Positions 1 to 6,047 of a DNA stretch of 32,931 nt are shown here, one piece after another. The stretch spans positions 1 to 32,931 of the IMG/VR virus record IMGVR_UViG_3300050016_000096, one strand, 5' to 3'. This DNA comes from a virus. How positions within the stretch are numbered: position 1 is the stretch's first letter; each line of letters begins with the position of its first letter. The notes beneath the pieces are model-generated. The model did no database searches, had not been told where the DNA came from, and worked only from the letters and a program-made list of their open reading frames with translations. Both the position numbers and the translations under genes were made by a program.

Positions 1-659
1 TATTTTATTTCACAAGCTAACTTCAGTGTTTCCACCGAAATATCTGCCATTTCCGATTTCACCTTACGCCTAGCGGCGGCGGCGGCGGCGGCGGCGTAGG
101 CGGCGGCGTAGGCGGCGGCGTAGGCGTAGGCGGCGGCGTAGGCGTCGGCGGCGGCGTAGGCGGCGGCGTAGGCGGCGGCGGCGGCGTAGGCGGCGGCGTC
201 GGCGGCGATTTTCCTAATAGCGTTTTTATTTTCGCGAATATATTTCGCTGCAGCGCTCATTCCTTCGATGGAATTCGGAAATGCGCGGACAATTGCAGCG
301 TGATCCTTTGCGTTAACCAAATCGAGAAAATATGGAAACGTAACCGTTATGCTCCGATAAATCATCAGCCGGGCCCGTGCTATTTCAATTTGCCGCGTGC
401 TTCGGGTTCCTACCAGCAAAGGAATCAGCGGCTTTAGCTTCTGACGGTCTTTATCGCCAAATCGATCATTCAGCCGGATCGCGAACCGGGTCAAAACAGG
501 ACAAGCACATTCGGGATGATCCTCTATTCCGCCGCTCGTGATATAATCGACCGCCTGCATTATACACAAGCCCTTAGCGAGATTCCCCTTCCCCTGAACA
601 AGAGCCTTGTCAGAGATTTCTTTCCATTTTTCTTCCGAAATTTTTACGACAGTGTGCAT
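1..659 (-). CDS. Alanine-rich hypothetical phage protein, 3' end cut by window edge
   Basis: This reading frame opens with ATG at 659, one base after the stop of the NAMPT-like gene, and runs off the left edge after about 219 codons without a certain stop. The N-terminal 140 residues form a normal mixed domain containing HPECACPVLTRFAIRLNDRF and PLIPLLVGTR. It resembles a widespread unnamed family of phage and plasmid proteins that often carry Ala/Tyr-rich tails; that is a recollection, not a search result. After residue ~150 comes a 45-codon run of Ala broken by Tyr and Asp, then an Arg/Lys-rich stretch and a short normal tail. Function is unknown. Its position as the last visible gene of the NAD cassette operon suggests co-expression with it. 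Confidence 0.75.
   Translation of the reverse strand, partial: MHTVVKISEEKWKEISDKALVQGKGNLAKGLCIMQAVDYITSGGIEDHPECACPVLTRFAIRLNDRFGDKDRQKLKPLIPLLVGTRSTRQIEIARARLMIYRSITVTFPYFLDLVNAKDHAAIVRAFPNSIEGMSAAAKYIRENKNAIRKIAADAAAYAAAAAYAAAYAAADAYAAAYAYAAAYAAAYAAAAAAAARRKVKSEMADISVETLKLACEIK
72..206 (-). repeat. Triplet repeat tract (GCC with TAC/GAC interruptions)
   Basis: There are 45 in-frame codons on the minus strand. Every alanine codon is GCC except the final GCT; TAC occurs seven times and GAC twice. The codon homogeneity points to growth by replication slippage or unequal recombination rather than independent selection of each residue. Length changes of whole triplets would keep the frame open. 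The tract could also be compressed or expanded by short-read assembly. Confidence 0.9.
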
Positions 660-660
660 T

Positions 661-2115
661 TTAATTCCTTCCGTTTTTAAGCGTTTTGCGAATCTGAGCC
701 AAAGTTTGAATATTCTGCTGAATTCCGTTGTGGAACACAATTTTAAGGGCTCCCAGCGTCTCCTGGTAAGGAGTTTGACTTTCCCTCAGAGTCAGATCGT
801 CTTTCACGCGCAAAAGCCCCCTAGCGGAATTCTTAGTCCCGTCATCAGTGGCCGGGGCCTTGAAGAGCTCCGCGGGCTGATCATTGATGATCCCGTAAGT
901 CGCTTTCATGGCGAAGCCGAAGGTATCTCGCGTTACGTATTGGTAAGTATAGCTGCCGATTCCGAAAACCACATTTGTCGACGCAAAGCCTTTCTCTTTC
1001 AAACCCCGGCATATAGCCTCGGCACGCTCAAGCGTAATCGAATCGCCGTAAATCAGCCCAATATGCGGATCCAGAACCTTGTAGCCTTTGCGATTTGTGG
1101 TTCCTCCGAAGACCCCCCAGAGCAGTTCAACAGCCCCCCGCCCCTTCGGAGACGCATCAATCCCATCTCCACAAATGATCTTTACCGGATCTCCACTATC
1201 TGGACGAATCACCACCTTGCCCTCTCGAGCCAAGATCTTGCTTTTCAATTCGGGAAGCGTCTTCGTCAAAACGTGCCAGAAGTCCCAGGTATCAGAGACA
1301 ATCGAAACAATTCCGTTCGGATATACCTTCGAAATCAACCGGTCGAAAGTTTCGAGCTCCGTCTCCATGCCCCCCATGCACATAACCGCGTGCTCCGTAG
1401 CGGGAACGGAACCCGCAATCAGCTCTTTCTCGCAATCGGCCCCGTAGTATTGCTCCAAGAAATCAATCGCTGGAATGGTATCGGAGCCTGTAAAACTCAG
1501 GAGATGCCCGGCGCCCGAAGCAGCCGCGGCCCCCACCCCAACCTGGCCTCGCATTGAGAAATCGTGGCCCTGCCAGTCAACAAATTCCGGTGTTTCGCTG
1601 GTCAGCTTCGCATATTCGTCCAGGAGCATGCGGTATTGGTGCGCGATCGTGGCGCTCGTCATTGGATGCCAGAGCTCACAGGAAAGGAGGGTTTCGAGGA
1701 AATTTGGCACCCAATAGAATACCATGGCCGTATTGCAGATCGTCAACACCGGAGTTTTCAGCGGACACAGCGTGCCCTCCGGAAGTGCCTTGATTGTCAC
1801 CGGGAGGTAGCCGAGTTTGTGAAGGTCTTCTAGGTGGTCCATCTTGATGGCCCCCTTCCCCAGGCTGTTGTCCATTCTTCTCTTATATTTGCCCAGGACT
1901 TCGGCTGCCGGTCTTTGGAAGAAATTCCTGTTGAATCCGTTGATCAGGTGTTCCTGGATGAAGGCCTGGATTCCGAAGACCACTACTTCCTTGACCCCTG
2001 GGATTCGGCTTACTCTTGGGGTGAAGTTGGAGTAGCAGAATTGTGTGCCCTCCGGGTATTGCCTGCGGTGATCGGTCTTGTAGAAATCTGTGAATAGTGT
2101 TGGCTGGAGATTCAT
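661..2115 (-). CDS. Nicotinamide phosphoribosyltransferase family protein; candidate Namat of NARP1
   Basis: At 484 residues this is the usual length for NAMPT/NadV proteins. Conserved family positions are visible: TDFYKTDH near residue 12 (human Tyr18 region), HDFSMRG at 184-190 (Phe193/Arg196), GSDT with Asp212 (Asp219), SVPATEH with His242 (catalytic His247), VSDTWD at 273-278 and IRPDSGDP at 303-310 (Arg311/Asp313). The glycine-rich phosphate loop reads FGIGSYTYQ at 384-392, unlike the human FGSGGG. NAMPT makes NMN from nicotinamide and PRPP. The NARP1 relative Namat instead joins nicotinamide to ADP-ribose pyrophosphate and gives NAD+ directly. The ATGA overlap with the Prs-like gene, and no visible NMN adenylyltransferase in the window, favour Namat but do not prove it. 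Family assignment is firm; exact substrate is inferred. Confidence 0.93.
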   Translation of the reverse strand: MNLQPTLFTDFYKTDHRRQYPEGTQFCYSNFTPRVSRIPGVKEVVVFGIQAFIQEHLINGFNRNFFQRPAAEVLGKYKRRMDNSLGKGAIKMDHLEDLHKLGYLPVTIKALPEGTLCPLKTPVLTICNTAMVFYWVPNFLETLLSCELWHPMTSATIAHQYRMLLDEYAKLTSETPEFVDWQGHDFSMRGQVGVGAAAASGAGHLLSFTGSDTIPAIDFLEQYYGADCEKELIAGSVPATEHAVMCMGGMETELETFDRLISKVYPNGIVSIVSDTWDFWHVLTKTLPELKSKILAREGKVVIRPDSGDPVKIICGDGIDASPKGRGAVELLWGVFGGTTNRKGYKVLDPHIGLIYGDSITLERAEAICRGLKEKGFASTNVVFGIGSYTYQYVTRDTFGFAMKATYGIINDQPAELFKAPATDDGTKNSARGLLRVKDDLTLRESQTPYQETLGALKIVFHNGIQQNIQTLAQIRKTLKNGRN

Positions 2116-2909
2116 ACTGGGATTATTCCTTTTTTTCTTTTAAAGTTATTGTGAGGGAGGCTATTTGTGGTATAAAGATCGATTCCCCTGTCGGTGAGTA
2201 CTTTTCTGCCTTTTGAGAAGATTCCATGTGTAACGAAAAGCGAGATTTTGGAATCCTTCCCATAGAACTCCCGGATCGTCTCTTCGATACCAAGGAAAGT
2301 CGCTCCCCCATCGCAGATATCGTCGATAATCAGGAAATGTCCGCACTCGATCGAAATCGAGCTGCATTCCTGATTAATCTTATGGGCGAGGATCTTGCCC
2401 GTCCCTGGATCACGGCACTTATTGAAAACCAGCTGACTTTTGAAATTATGTTTGTATCGGTCCCGTGCCCCAGCATCTGGAAACACGAGAGTATTTGGCT
2501 TGATTCGAGCTATTAGCCTTTGCTGCATTGCGTGCGGGTTGATATTCTCGAAGTTTTCGAAGGGAAGCACTTCCCGCACCACCTTGGGATTATGAGCGTC
2601 GAGTGTCGAAAAAATATCCGGCCTGGCGCTCTTTATCAGCTGCAAAAAGATCCGCAAATTGAAAGTCGATTCATTGGAAATCGGCTTGTCCTGACGCCCA
2701 AAAGGCAGGTAGGGAACGTAAAGATCCATGAAGGCCTCCGGCTTTAAGGCCCTAAGCGCCAACAGGTCGTAAATCTCCCGCTCTTCCTCAAAACGCCAGT
2801 CGACCAGCAGCGTTTCTGCTTCCATGATTTCCTTGGGGAGATGCCAAAGCTGACTTGTCTTATCCGGAAAGAAGGTAGGGCCAAGCCGGATTTTATTCAC
2901 TGTGATCAT
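2112..2909 (-). CDS. Short PRPP-synthetase homologue; candidate ADP-ribose pyrophosphate synthetase (Adps)
   Basis: Ribose-phosphate pyrophosphokinases transfer pyrophosphate from ATP to C1 of a 5-phosphoribosyl substrate. Visible motifs are PFGRQDK at 69-75 (the ARQD ATP-binding segment of Prs), LDAH at 103-106 (metal/ATP site), Lys164 in the flexible-loop region and IIDDICDGGAT at 194-204 (the PRPP-binding loop). At 265 residues it is clearly shorter than cellular Prs (about 310-320), so the allosteric or hexamer surfaces may be reduced. Phage Adps enzymes of NARP1 belong to this family and pyrophosphorylate ADP-ribose. The start ATG overlaps the upstream stop (ATGA at 2906-2909), and the stop overlaps the NAMPT-like start (ATGA at 2112-2115), so the two enzymes are translationally coupled. 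Family is secure; Adps versus ordinary Prs cannot be settled from motifs. Confidence 0.9.
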   Translation of the reverse strand: MITVNKIRLGPTFFPDKTSQLWHLPKEIMEAETLLVDWRFEEEREIYDLLALRALKPEAFMDLYVPYLPFGRQDKPISNESTFNLRIFLQLIKSARPDIFSTLDAHNPKVVREVLPFENFENINPHAMQQRLIARIKPNTLVFPDAGARDRYKHNFKSQLVFNKCRDPGTGKILAHKINQECSSISIECGHFLIIDDICDGGATFLGIEETIREFYGKDSKISLFVTHGIFSKGRKVLTDRGIDLYTTNSLPHNNFKRKKGIIPV

Positions 2910-3094
2910 TGTGAGAATCCCCCGCGGACTTCCTTCATAGCCTGCAGGAGCTCATCGAGAGTGTTTTTGCGCACCGGATACCCCTTTAGGAAGTTGTAAA
3001 TTGTTGCGGTCGTCAGAGACCGAGTAAAACGTGAGAATGTATAAACCCCCATGGAATGCTCCTTCAGGAAGGCTTTGAGTTCTTCGGGAGTCAT
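2906..3094 (-). CDS. Small HTH-like protein in the NAD cassette
   Basis: This is a 62-residue protein. The pattern TPEELKAFLKEH / YTFSRFTRS / TTATIYNFLKGYP / NTLDELLQAM fits a compact helix-turn-helix of XRE/Cro type, with TTATIYNFLKG as the recognition-helix candidate. An alternative ATG lies six bases upstream at 3100. I prefer 3094 because it forms an ATGA overlap with the upstream stop and leaves the GGGGA ribosome-binding site 8 bases away, whereas 3100 would leave only about two. It may regulate its own operon; the paired dyads near 3618-3643 are candidate operators. The DNA-binding role is inferred from pattern only. Confidence 0.6.
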   Translation of the reverse strand: MTPEELKAFLKEHSMGVYTFSRFTRSLTTATIYNFLKGYPVRKNTLDELLQAMKEVRGGFSQ

Positions 3095-3276
3095 TTGCAT
3101 TTTCCCCAGTCTTGCGAAATTTTTTTACTCAAAACATAGACTCGAAACCCACCCTCCGAAATATAGGTTTCATGAGGAAGATGACTAAACGCGCATTGCA
3201 AAGCTAGATGCTTCGCGGCGATTTTCTTGGGAAAGCAAATCATCAGCTTTCCATTGGCTAAAATATTGAGTTTCAT
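3091..3276 (-). CDS. Hypothetical 61-residue protein in the NAD cassette
   Basis: Unrecognised basic protein beginning MKLNILANGKLM. The frame is open further upstream, but ATG 3276 gives an ATGA overlap with the preceding stop (3273-3275), the same arrangement used throughout this operon, so the longer version overlapping the preceding gene is rejected. The C-terminal half (ETYISEGGFRVYVLSKKI) looks like a small beta-rich unit. It lies between the 100-residue gene and the HTH-like gene, and its stop overlaps the next start. Confidence 0.65.
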   Translation of the reverse strand: MKLNILANGKLMICFPKKIAAKHLALQCAFSHLPHETYISEGGFRVYVLSKKISQDWGKCK

Positions 3277-3575
3277 TGTGCACCATGCTCGCTGGCATAT
3301 TTTACGGCTTGCAAAAGCGCAATCTTCAAATTGTGTTTCTGCTGTTCCGCGTCGTGGTGAAAAAAGAGGGCTTGCTCTTCTGTTGGGCATTTCGATGGAA
3401 GATTCAGATAGGTGATTAAAGCACGAAACTTAGCCCGACCGTGCATATCATAGGCTTCGATGTGATCATCAATCGTGAAGTCATCAGTACCGCCCCCGTC
3501 TGCCCAAACGGTCTTTCCCGATTTTGTGTGGCCTAATTGAATATCATCTTTGACTACTGGTTTATTGTTTTCCAT
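3273..3575 (-). CDS. Hypothetical 100-residue protein, first gene of the NAD cassette operon
   Basis: Unrecognised acidic protein. The first ~35 residues are hydrophilic with a Gly/Asp-rich segment (WADGGGTDDFTIDDHIEAYD); the C-terminal part is helical (EEQALFFHHDAEQQKHNLKI). An AAGGAG ribosome-binding site lies about 9 bases before the ATG but sits inside a perfect short hairpin (3584-3599). As first gene of a tightly overlapped series ending in the Prs-like and NAMPT-like genes, its translation probably gates the operon. No function is assigned. Confidence 0.7.
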   Translation of the reverse strand: MENNKPVVKDDIQLGHTKSGKTVWADGGGTDDFTIDDHIEAYDMHGRAKFRALITYLNLPSKCPTEEQALFFHHDAEQQKHNLKIALLQAVKYASEHGAQ

Positions 3576-3583
3576 TGGCGAGT

Positions 3584-3599
3584 TCTCCTTGAAAGGAGA
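3584..3599 (-). promoter_or_regulatory. Hairpin that contains the ribosome-binding site of the 3575 gene
   Basis: On the minus strand TCTCCT, TTCA and AGGAGA form a perfect 6-7 bp stem with a tiny loop. The 3' arm is the AAGGAG ribosome-binding site of the gene starting at 3575. Long transcripts from upstream would fold it; a transcript starting inside or after the 5' arm would not. This is inference from base pairing. Confidence 0.6.
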
Positions 3600-3643
3600 T
3601 TTATCGCCCCGGATCTACTTTGTCAAAGTTTATTTTGTCAAAA
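3600..3643 (-). promoter_or_regulatory. Promoter/operator candidate for the NAD cassette
   Basis: The minus strand shows two copies of TTTGACAAA, each with a consensus TTGACA -35 box and each at the centre of an 11-bp dyad (plus-strand CTTTGTCAAAG at 3618-3628 and TTTTGTCAAAA at 3633-3643, 15 bases apart). A GATAAA -10-like hexamer (3600-3605) lies 15 bases past the nearer box, a short but usable spacing. The farther copy overlaps the end of the preceding lipoprotein gene. The paired dyads may bind a repressor, possibly the HTH-like protein of this operon. Confidence 0.55.
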
Positions 3644-3995
3644 TTAAGGCTTCACGGTTGGACCGGATCGTGCGACCTACTTCCTGACTAATCTGATTCA
3701 CCATCTGGGCCTGGTCATAGGTGCAAACCGTCACAGAGCAGAGTTTTTCTATCTCTCCCTTGAGCCATACAGCAGCCTGGTCACTCGTGCACTGTGTTAC
3801 CTTCCAGCTCGCTTGGAGGGCCTTCCATTGGACGTCGGACAAGCGTTGCGGATTGCTCGTAAGAAAATCATCGCAATGGGCCCCCGAATTACCACCGGGA
3901 TAGGGAGCGCAGAGAGGGAAATTATGGATGACCGTGGCACAGCTATTGAGGAGTAGCGCTGCCGTCATCGTTTGCCACAGCTGACTGAGCCGCAT
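3630..3995 (-). CDS. Small lipoprotein, outer-spanin candidate
   Basis: The 121-residue product begins MRLSQLWQTMTAALLLNSC, a short signal peptide ending in a lipobox-like LLNSC, followed by a Pro/Cys-rich start of the mature region (PLCAPYPGG). A strong GGAGG lies 9 bases before ATG 3995, so the longer arginine-rich upstream extension of this frame is rejected. It overlaps the end of the preceding gene by 53 bases. The mature part has several Cys residues and a helical C-terminus. Its place next to a holin-like gene suggests a lysis or envelope role such as an o-spanin, but there is no diagnostic motif beyond lipidation and no recognised i-spanin partner. Confidence 0.7.
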   Translation of the reverse strand: MRLSQLWQTMTAALLLNSCATVIHNFPLCAPYPGGNSGAHCDDFLTSNPQRLSDVQWKALQASWKVTQCTSDQAAVWLKGEIEKLCSVTVCTYDQAQMVNQISQEVGRTIRSNREALILTK

Positions 3996-4326
3996 CGAAT
4001 TCGTCCTCCGCGTTTGCGATCGCCTGGGCGTTTCCGGAAGCCAGCGCCGTCTGGAGATCGGCTGACGCCTGGTCCATTTTCGAATCCTCAGACCCCGTCT
4101 GCAGGTCAATTACCGCGAACGTGGCTCCGGTCTCCACAATTTTGGTAATGTAGTTTTCAAAAGCAGCTTCAATATCGCCCGTGATCTGCTTAATTACCGG
4201 AAGGCCTAAAGCAGGCAAATATCCGATCAGGATATTCTGAATAACCGGCTGCAGCACAGTATCGATCCCCTTTAGAAAGGTATCGAGCTGCGCTGCGGTC
4301 GAATTTATTGTGGTCGGGCCGCTCAA
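3943..4326 (-). CDS. Hypothetical 127-residue protein beside the lysis genes
   Basis: Unrecognised protein. The N-terminal half is amphipathic or hydrophobic (TVLQPVIQNILIGYLPALGLPVIKQIT), with no clear charged-flanked membrane helix; the C-terminal half is an Ala/Asp/Gln-rich helix (MDQASADLQTALASGNAQAI). The likely start is TTG at 4326, overlapping the upstream stop as TTGA; no in-frame ATG lies near the N-terminus. TTG starts in stop overlaps recur elsewhere in this window, which supports the choice. Function is unknown. Confidence 0.6.
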   Translation of the reverse strand: MSGPTTINSTAAQLDTFLKGIDTVLQPVIQNILIGYLPALGLPVIKQITGDIEAAFENYITKIVETGATFAVIDLQTGSEDSKMDQASADLQTALASGNAQAIANAEDEFDAAQSAVANDDGSATPQ

Positions 4327-4517
4327 ACGAGAGAGGCGAGCACATCCGGAATTACTGCGATGATGAAAGCGGCCAAGTCCTTCTCAGCGGCATTCAGTTC
4401 TGGAGAAGCGCTGACCAGCTTAGCCTTCACGATTGGCGCCACCACCGACTGGAATTCTGCAGTCGCGAAAGGAACCAAGGCTTGGAAAATTGCTTTTTCA
4501 GTTGCACTCATTGGCAT
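4323..4517 (-). CDS. Hypothetical 64-residue protein beside the lysis genes
   Basis: Small protein rich in Ala and Val: FQALVPFATAEFQSVVAPIVKAKL in the N-terminal half and a C-terminal hydrophobic segment LAAFIIAVIPDVLASLV that could touch a membrane. An AGGAG ribosome-binding site lies about 9 bases before ATG 4517. It follows the holin-like gene by 15 bases and its stop overlaps the next start (TTGA). It may belong to the lysis group by position only. Confidence 0.65.
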   Translation of the reverse strand: MPMSATEKAIFQALVPFATAEFQSVVAPIVKAKLVSASPELNAAEKDLAAFIIAVIPDVLASLV

Positions 4518-4532
4518 AAAACTTCACTCCTA

Positions 4533-4718
4533 TTATTTTTTGTAACTCAAATATGCTATCAAAGTCGCCCAAAGACCACCAAGAATTTTTTTGGCCATAT
4601 CGAATTCCGCGCGCAGTTTCGTCAGCTTGGAAATGCTGCCGCCCTCTTCGAAATGGGGCACCATGAGATCCAGCTTGGTTTCGATTCTGGCAAGTCTATC
4701 CGTGAATTCCTTTTCCAT
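4533..4718 (-). CDS. Holin-like small membrane protein (XhlA type)
   Basis: The 61-residue protein has an N-terminal charged coil (MEKEFTDRLARIETKLDLMV) followed by one C-terminal hydrophobic segment (ILGGLWATLIAYLSY) and a KK end. This layout matches haemolysin XhlA-like proteins, small phage proteins with a coiled coil plus one membrane helix that act with holins in lysis. ATG 4718 directly follows the stop of the preceding tail gene. The neighbouring lipoprotein supports a lysis cassette. Length and pattern are family-typical, but with no endolysin in the window the role remains probable, not proven. Confidence 0.6.
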   Translation of the reverse strand: MEKEFTDRLARIETKLDLMVPHFEEGGSISKLTKLRAEFDMAKKILGGLWATLIAYLSYKK

Positions 4719-5081
4719 TTAGTACCCTTGTGTTGCCACCGCAACAGTGAGAGTTCCTGCGGCGCCAGTTCTGGTCCACGATACCCTGATCCAATTATAG
4801 CAAACCGGGTTTGTGGGAACAAGCACCGTCGTCGCGCCCGATGCCACGGTCGCGCTAGCGCCCGGAATTGTAACCCAAGTGGTCGGAGCAAAAAGAGACG
4901 GATCCAGGCCTTTTGCCGGATCATTGCTGCCCTGTAAAACGAGACTTCCCGCCGCCGCCCCATCGCTAAATGTCGCAATGGCCGTAATATTGAAAATCTG
5001 ATTCGCCAGAATCGGAGCGCTGGCCGCGGGCGTCGTATTGTTTGCCACTGCATTAATTACTACCTGATTGATCGTTAGCAT
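4719..5081 (-). CDS. Small beta-rich tail/adhesin accessory protein
   Basis: The 120-residue, Thr/Ala/Val-rich protein contains the patterns GSLVLQGSNDPA, TTWVTIPGASATVASG and WIRVSWTRTGAAGTLTVAV. These resemble short beta-sandwich (galactose-binding-like) proteins found in phage tail regions, and parallel the 8130-8534 protein (GTIKLQSSDD, GTWTDLPLTV, YALRLVFTFTSGTGRLQATF). The two are probable structural paralogues flanking the fibre genes. A strong AGGAG lies 5-6 bases before ATG 5081. Confidence 0.65.
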   Translation of the reverse strand: MLTINQVVINAVANNTTPAASAPILANQIFNITAIATFSDGAAAGSLVLQGSNDPAKGLDPSLFAPTTWVTIPGASATVASGATTVLVPTNPVCYNWIRVSWTRTGAAGTLTVAVATQGY

Positions 5082-5090
5082 AAAAATCTC

Positions 5091-6047
5091 CTAAAGAGCC
5101 GTAACCTGCCAAGAGCCCGAACTTGTGCAGTCCCAAACATCGCAACTCGCAGAGCCGCATGTGCCCGTCGAAGTAGTGGAATGAGCACACCCGCTTGTGG
5201 TTACCGATAATTTACCGGCTTGAGCTGTGAAAACAACTTCCCCCGCGCCTCCCGCAGCGCCTGCAAAACCCGTGACGCCGCCCGCACCAACCGCGCCGCC
5301 GCCGCCGCCGCCGCCAAAAGTTCCAGCTACGGCATTATTCCCATTTAATCCGCCCGTGCCCTGGCCCCCAACCCCGCCGCAACCGCCTTGCGATGCGCCG
5401 CCCGATCCGCCAAGGTTAAACGATCCGCCGCCGCCGCCGCCGCTCCAGCAAACAGAAGTGCCAGTGATCGAAACATTGGTGCCCGTGCCGCCATTTCCTG
5501 CACCGGTCGTAGGAGAACCGCCCGTATTTGCCGCCGCCGCAGTCGCGCCGCCGCCGCCCGCAGAACTTGCGTTGCCGGTATTCGTATTCCCGCCGACATT
5601 TCCTTGGCCCGCTGTGCCAGTTCCCCCGGAACTCCCCGTAACGTCAGTGAACGATGAAGATGCACCGCCGCCAGATCCGCCATTTCCGCCCGCCGAACCG
5701 CCGACTGTGCTGGTAGTCAGACCCCCGAAACCCCCGCCCACAGCAGTCGTAAGCCCCGTAACGGTAGTATTTCCCCCCGCAGTAGCCGGAGCACCATTGG
5801 TTCCCGCCGCACCTATGCCGACAGTGAGCGTACCGATCGCGGCCGTGAACGTTCCTTGAACTAAGCCACCGGCGCCGCCGCCGCCTCCAGGGTAATTACT
5901 GTTAACCCCATTTGCGCCGCCGCCCCCGCCGCCCGCCATCAAAAAAGTTACGGTAACCGGAGCAGCCCTGGCTGAAAAAGAAAGAAGGAAGCCCGGAGAA
6001 CAAAGCCCTTGGGAAACTGCGAATAATGCCGCGAGCAAACGGATCAT
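5091..6047 (-). CDS. Glycine-rich tail adhesin with signal-like N-terminus
   Basis: The 318-residue protein is dominated by glycine runs ([33 protein letters not shown]), the composition of polyglycine-helix phage adhesins such as T-even gp38 and Gly-rich tail-fibre domains. It begins [16 protein letters not shown] and continues through a hydrophobic stretch to [11 protein letters not shown], which reads as a signal sequence or N-terminal membrane segment. ATG 6047 overlaps the previous stop as ATGA, so the upstream in-frame start at 6074 is rejected. The C-terminus is Cys-rich ([21 protein letters not shown]), possibly disulphide-stabilised. It is probably the receptor-binding tip downstream of the fibre gene. 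The signal on a virion protein is odd. Confidence 0.75.
   Translation of the reverse strand: MIRLLAALFAVSQGLCSPGFLLSFSARAAPVTVTFLMAGGGGGGANGVNSNYPGGGGGAGGLVQGTFTAAIGTLTVGIGAAGTNGAPATAGGNTTVTGLTTAVGGGFGGLTTSTVGGSAGGNGGSGGGASSSFTDVTGSSGGTGTAGQGNVGGNTNTGNASSAGGGGATAAAANTGGSPTTGAGNGGTGTNVSITGTSVCWSGGGGGGSFNLGGSGGASQGGCGGVGGQGTGGLNGNNAVAGTFGGGGGGGAVGAGGVTGFAGAAGGAGEVVFTAQAGKLSVTTSGCAHSTTSTGTCGSASCDVWDCTSSGSWQVTAL

Noticed and set aside
72-206. CRISPR array
   Set aside because: The repeat is a coding triplet tract with no spacers.
607-1557. 316-codon plus-strand frame opposite the NAMPT-like gene
   Set aside because: Antisense shadow of a gene with clear catalytic motifs; composition is not protein-like.
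661-2909. Simple host-derived NAD biosynthesis genes in a prophage
   Set aside because: Both genes lie in a phage-style overlapped operon beside lysis and tail genes, with no chromosomal genes, integrase or attachment sites visible.
3277-3390. N-terminal extension of the 61-residue gene
   Set aside because: It lies wholly inside the preceding gene; ATG 3276 gives the ATGA overlap used throughout the operon.
3996-4109. Arginine-rich N-terminal extension of the lipoprotein frame
   Set aside because: It overlaps a coding frame with normal composition, and a GGAGG site and signal peptide mark ATG 3995 as the real start.
5227-5859. Proline-rich 210-codon plus-strand frame
   Set aside because: Exact antisense of the glycine-rich adhesin (GGC/GGN read as GCC/CCN); no ribosome-binding site and all neighbours are on the minus strand.
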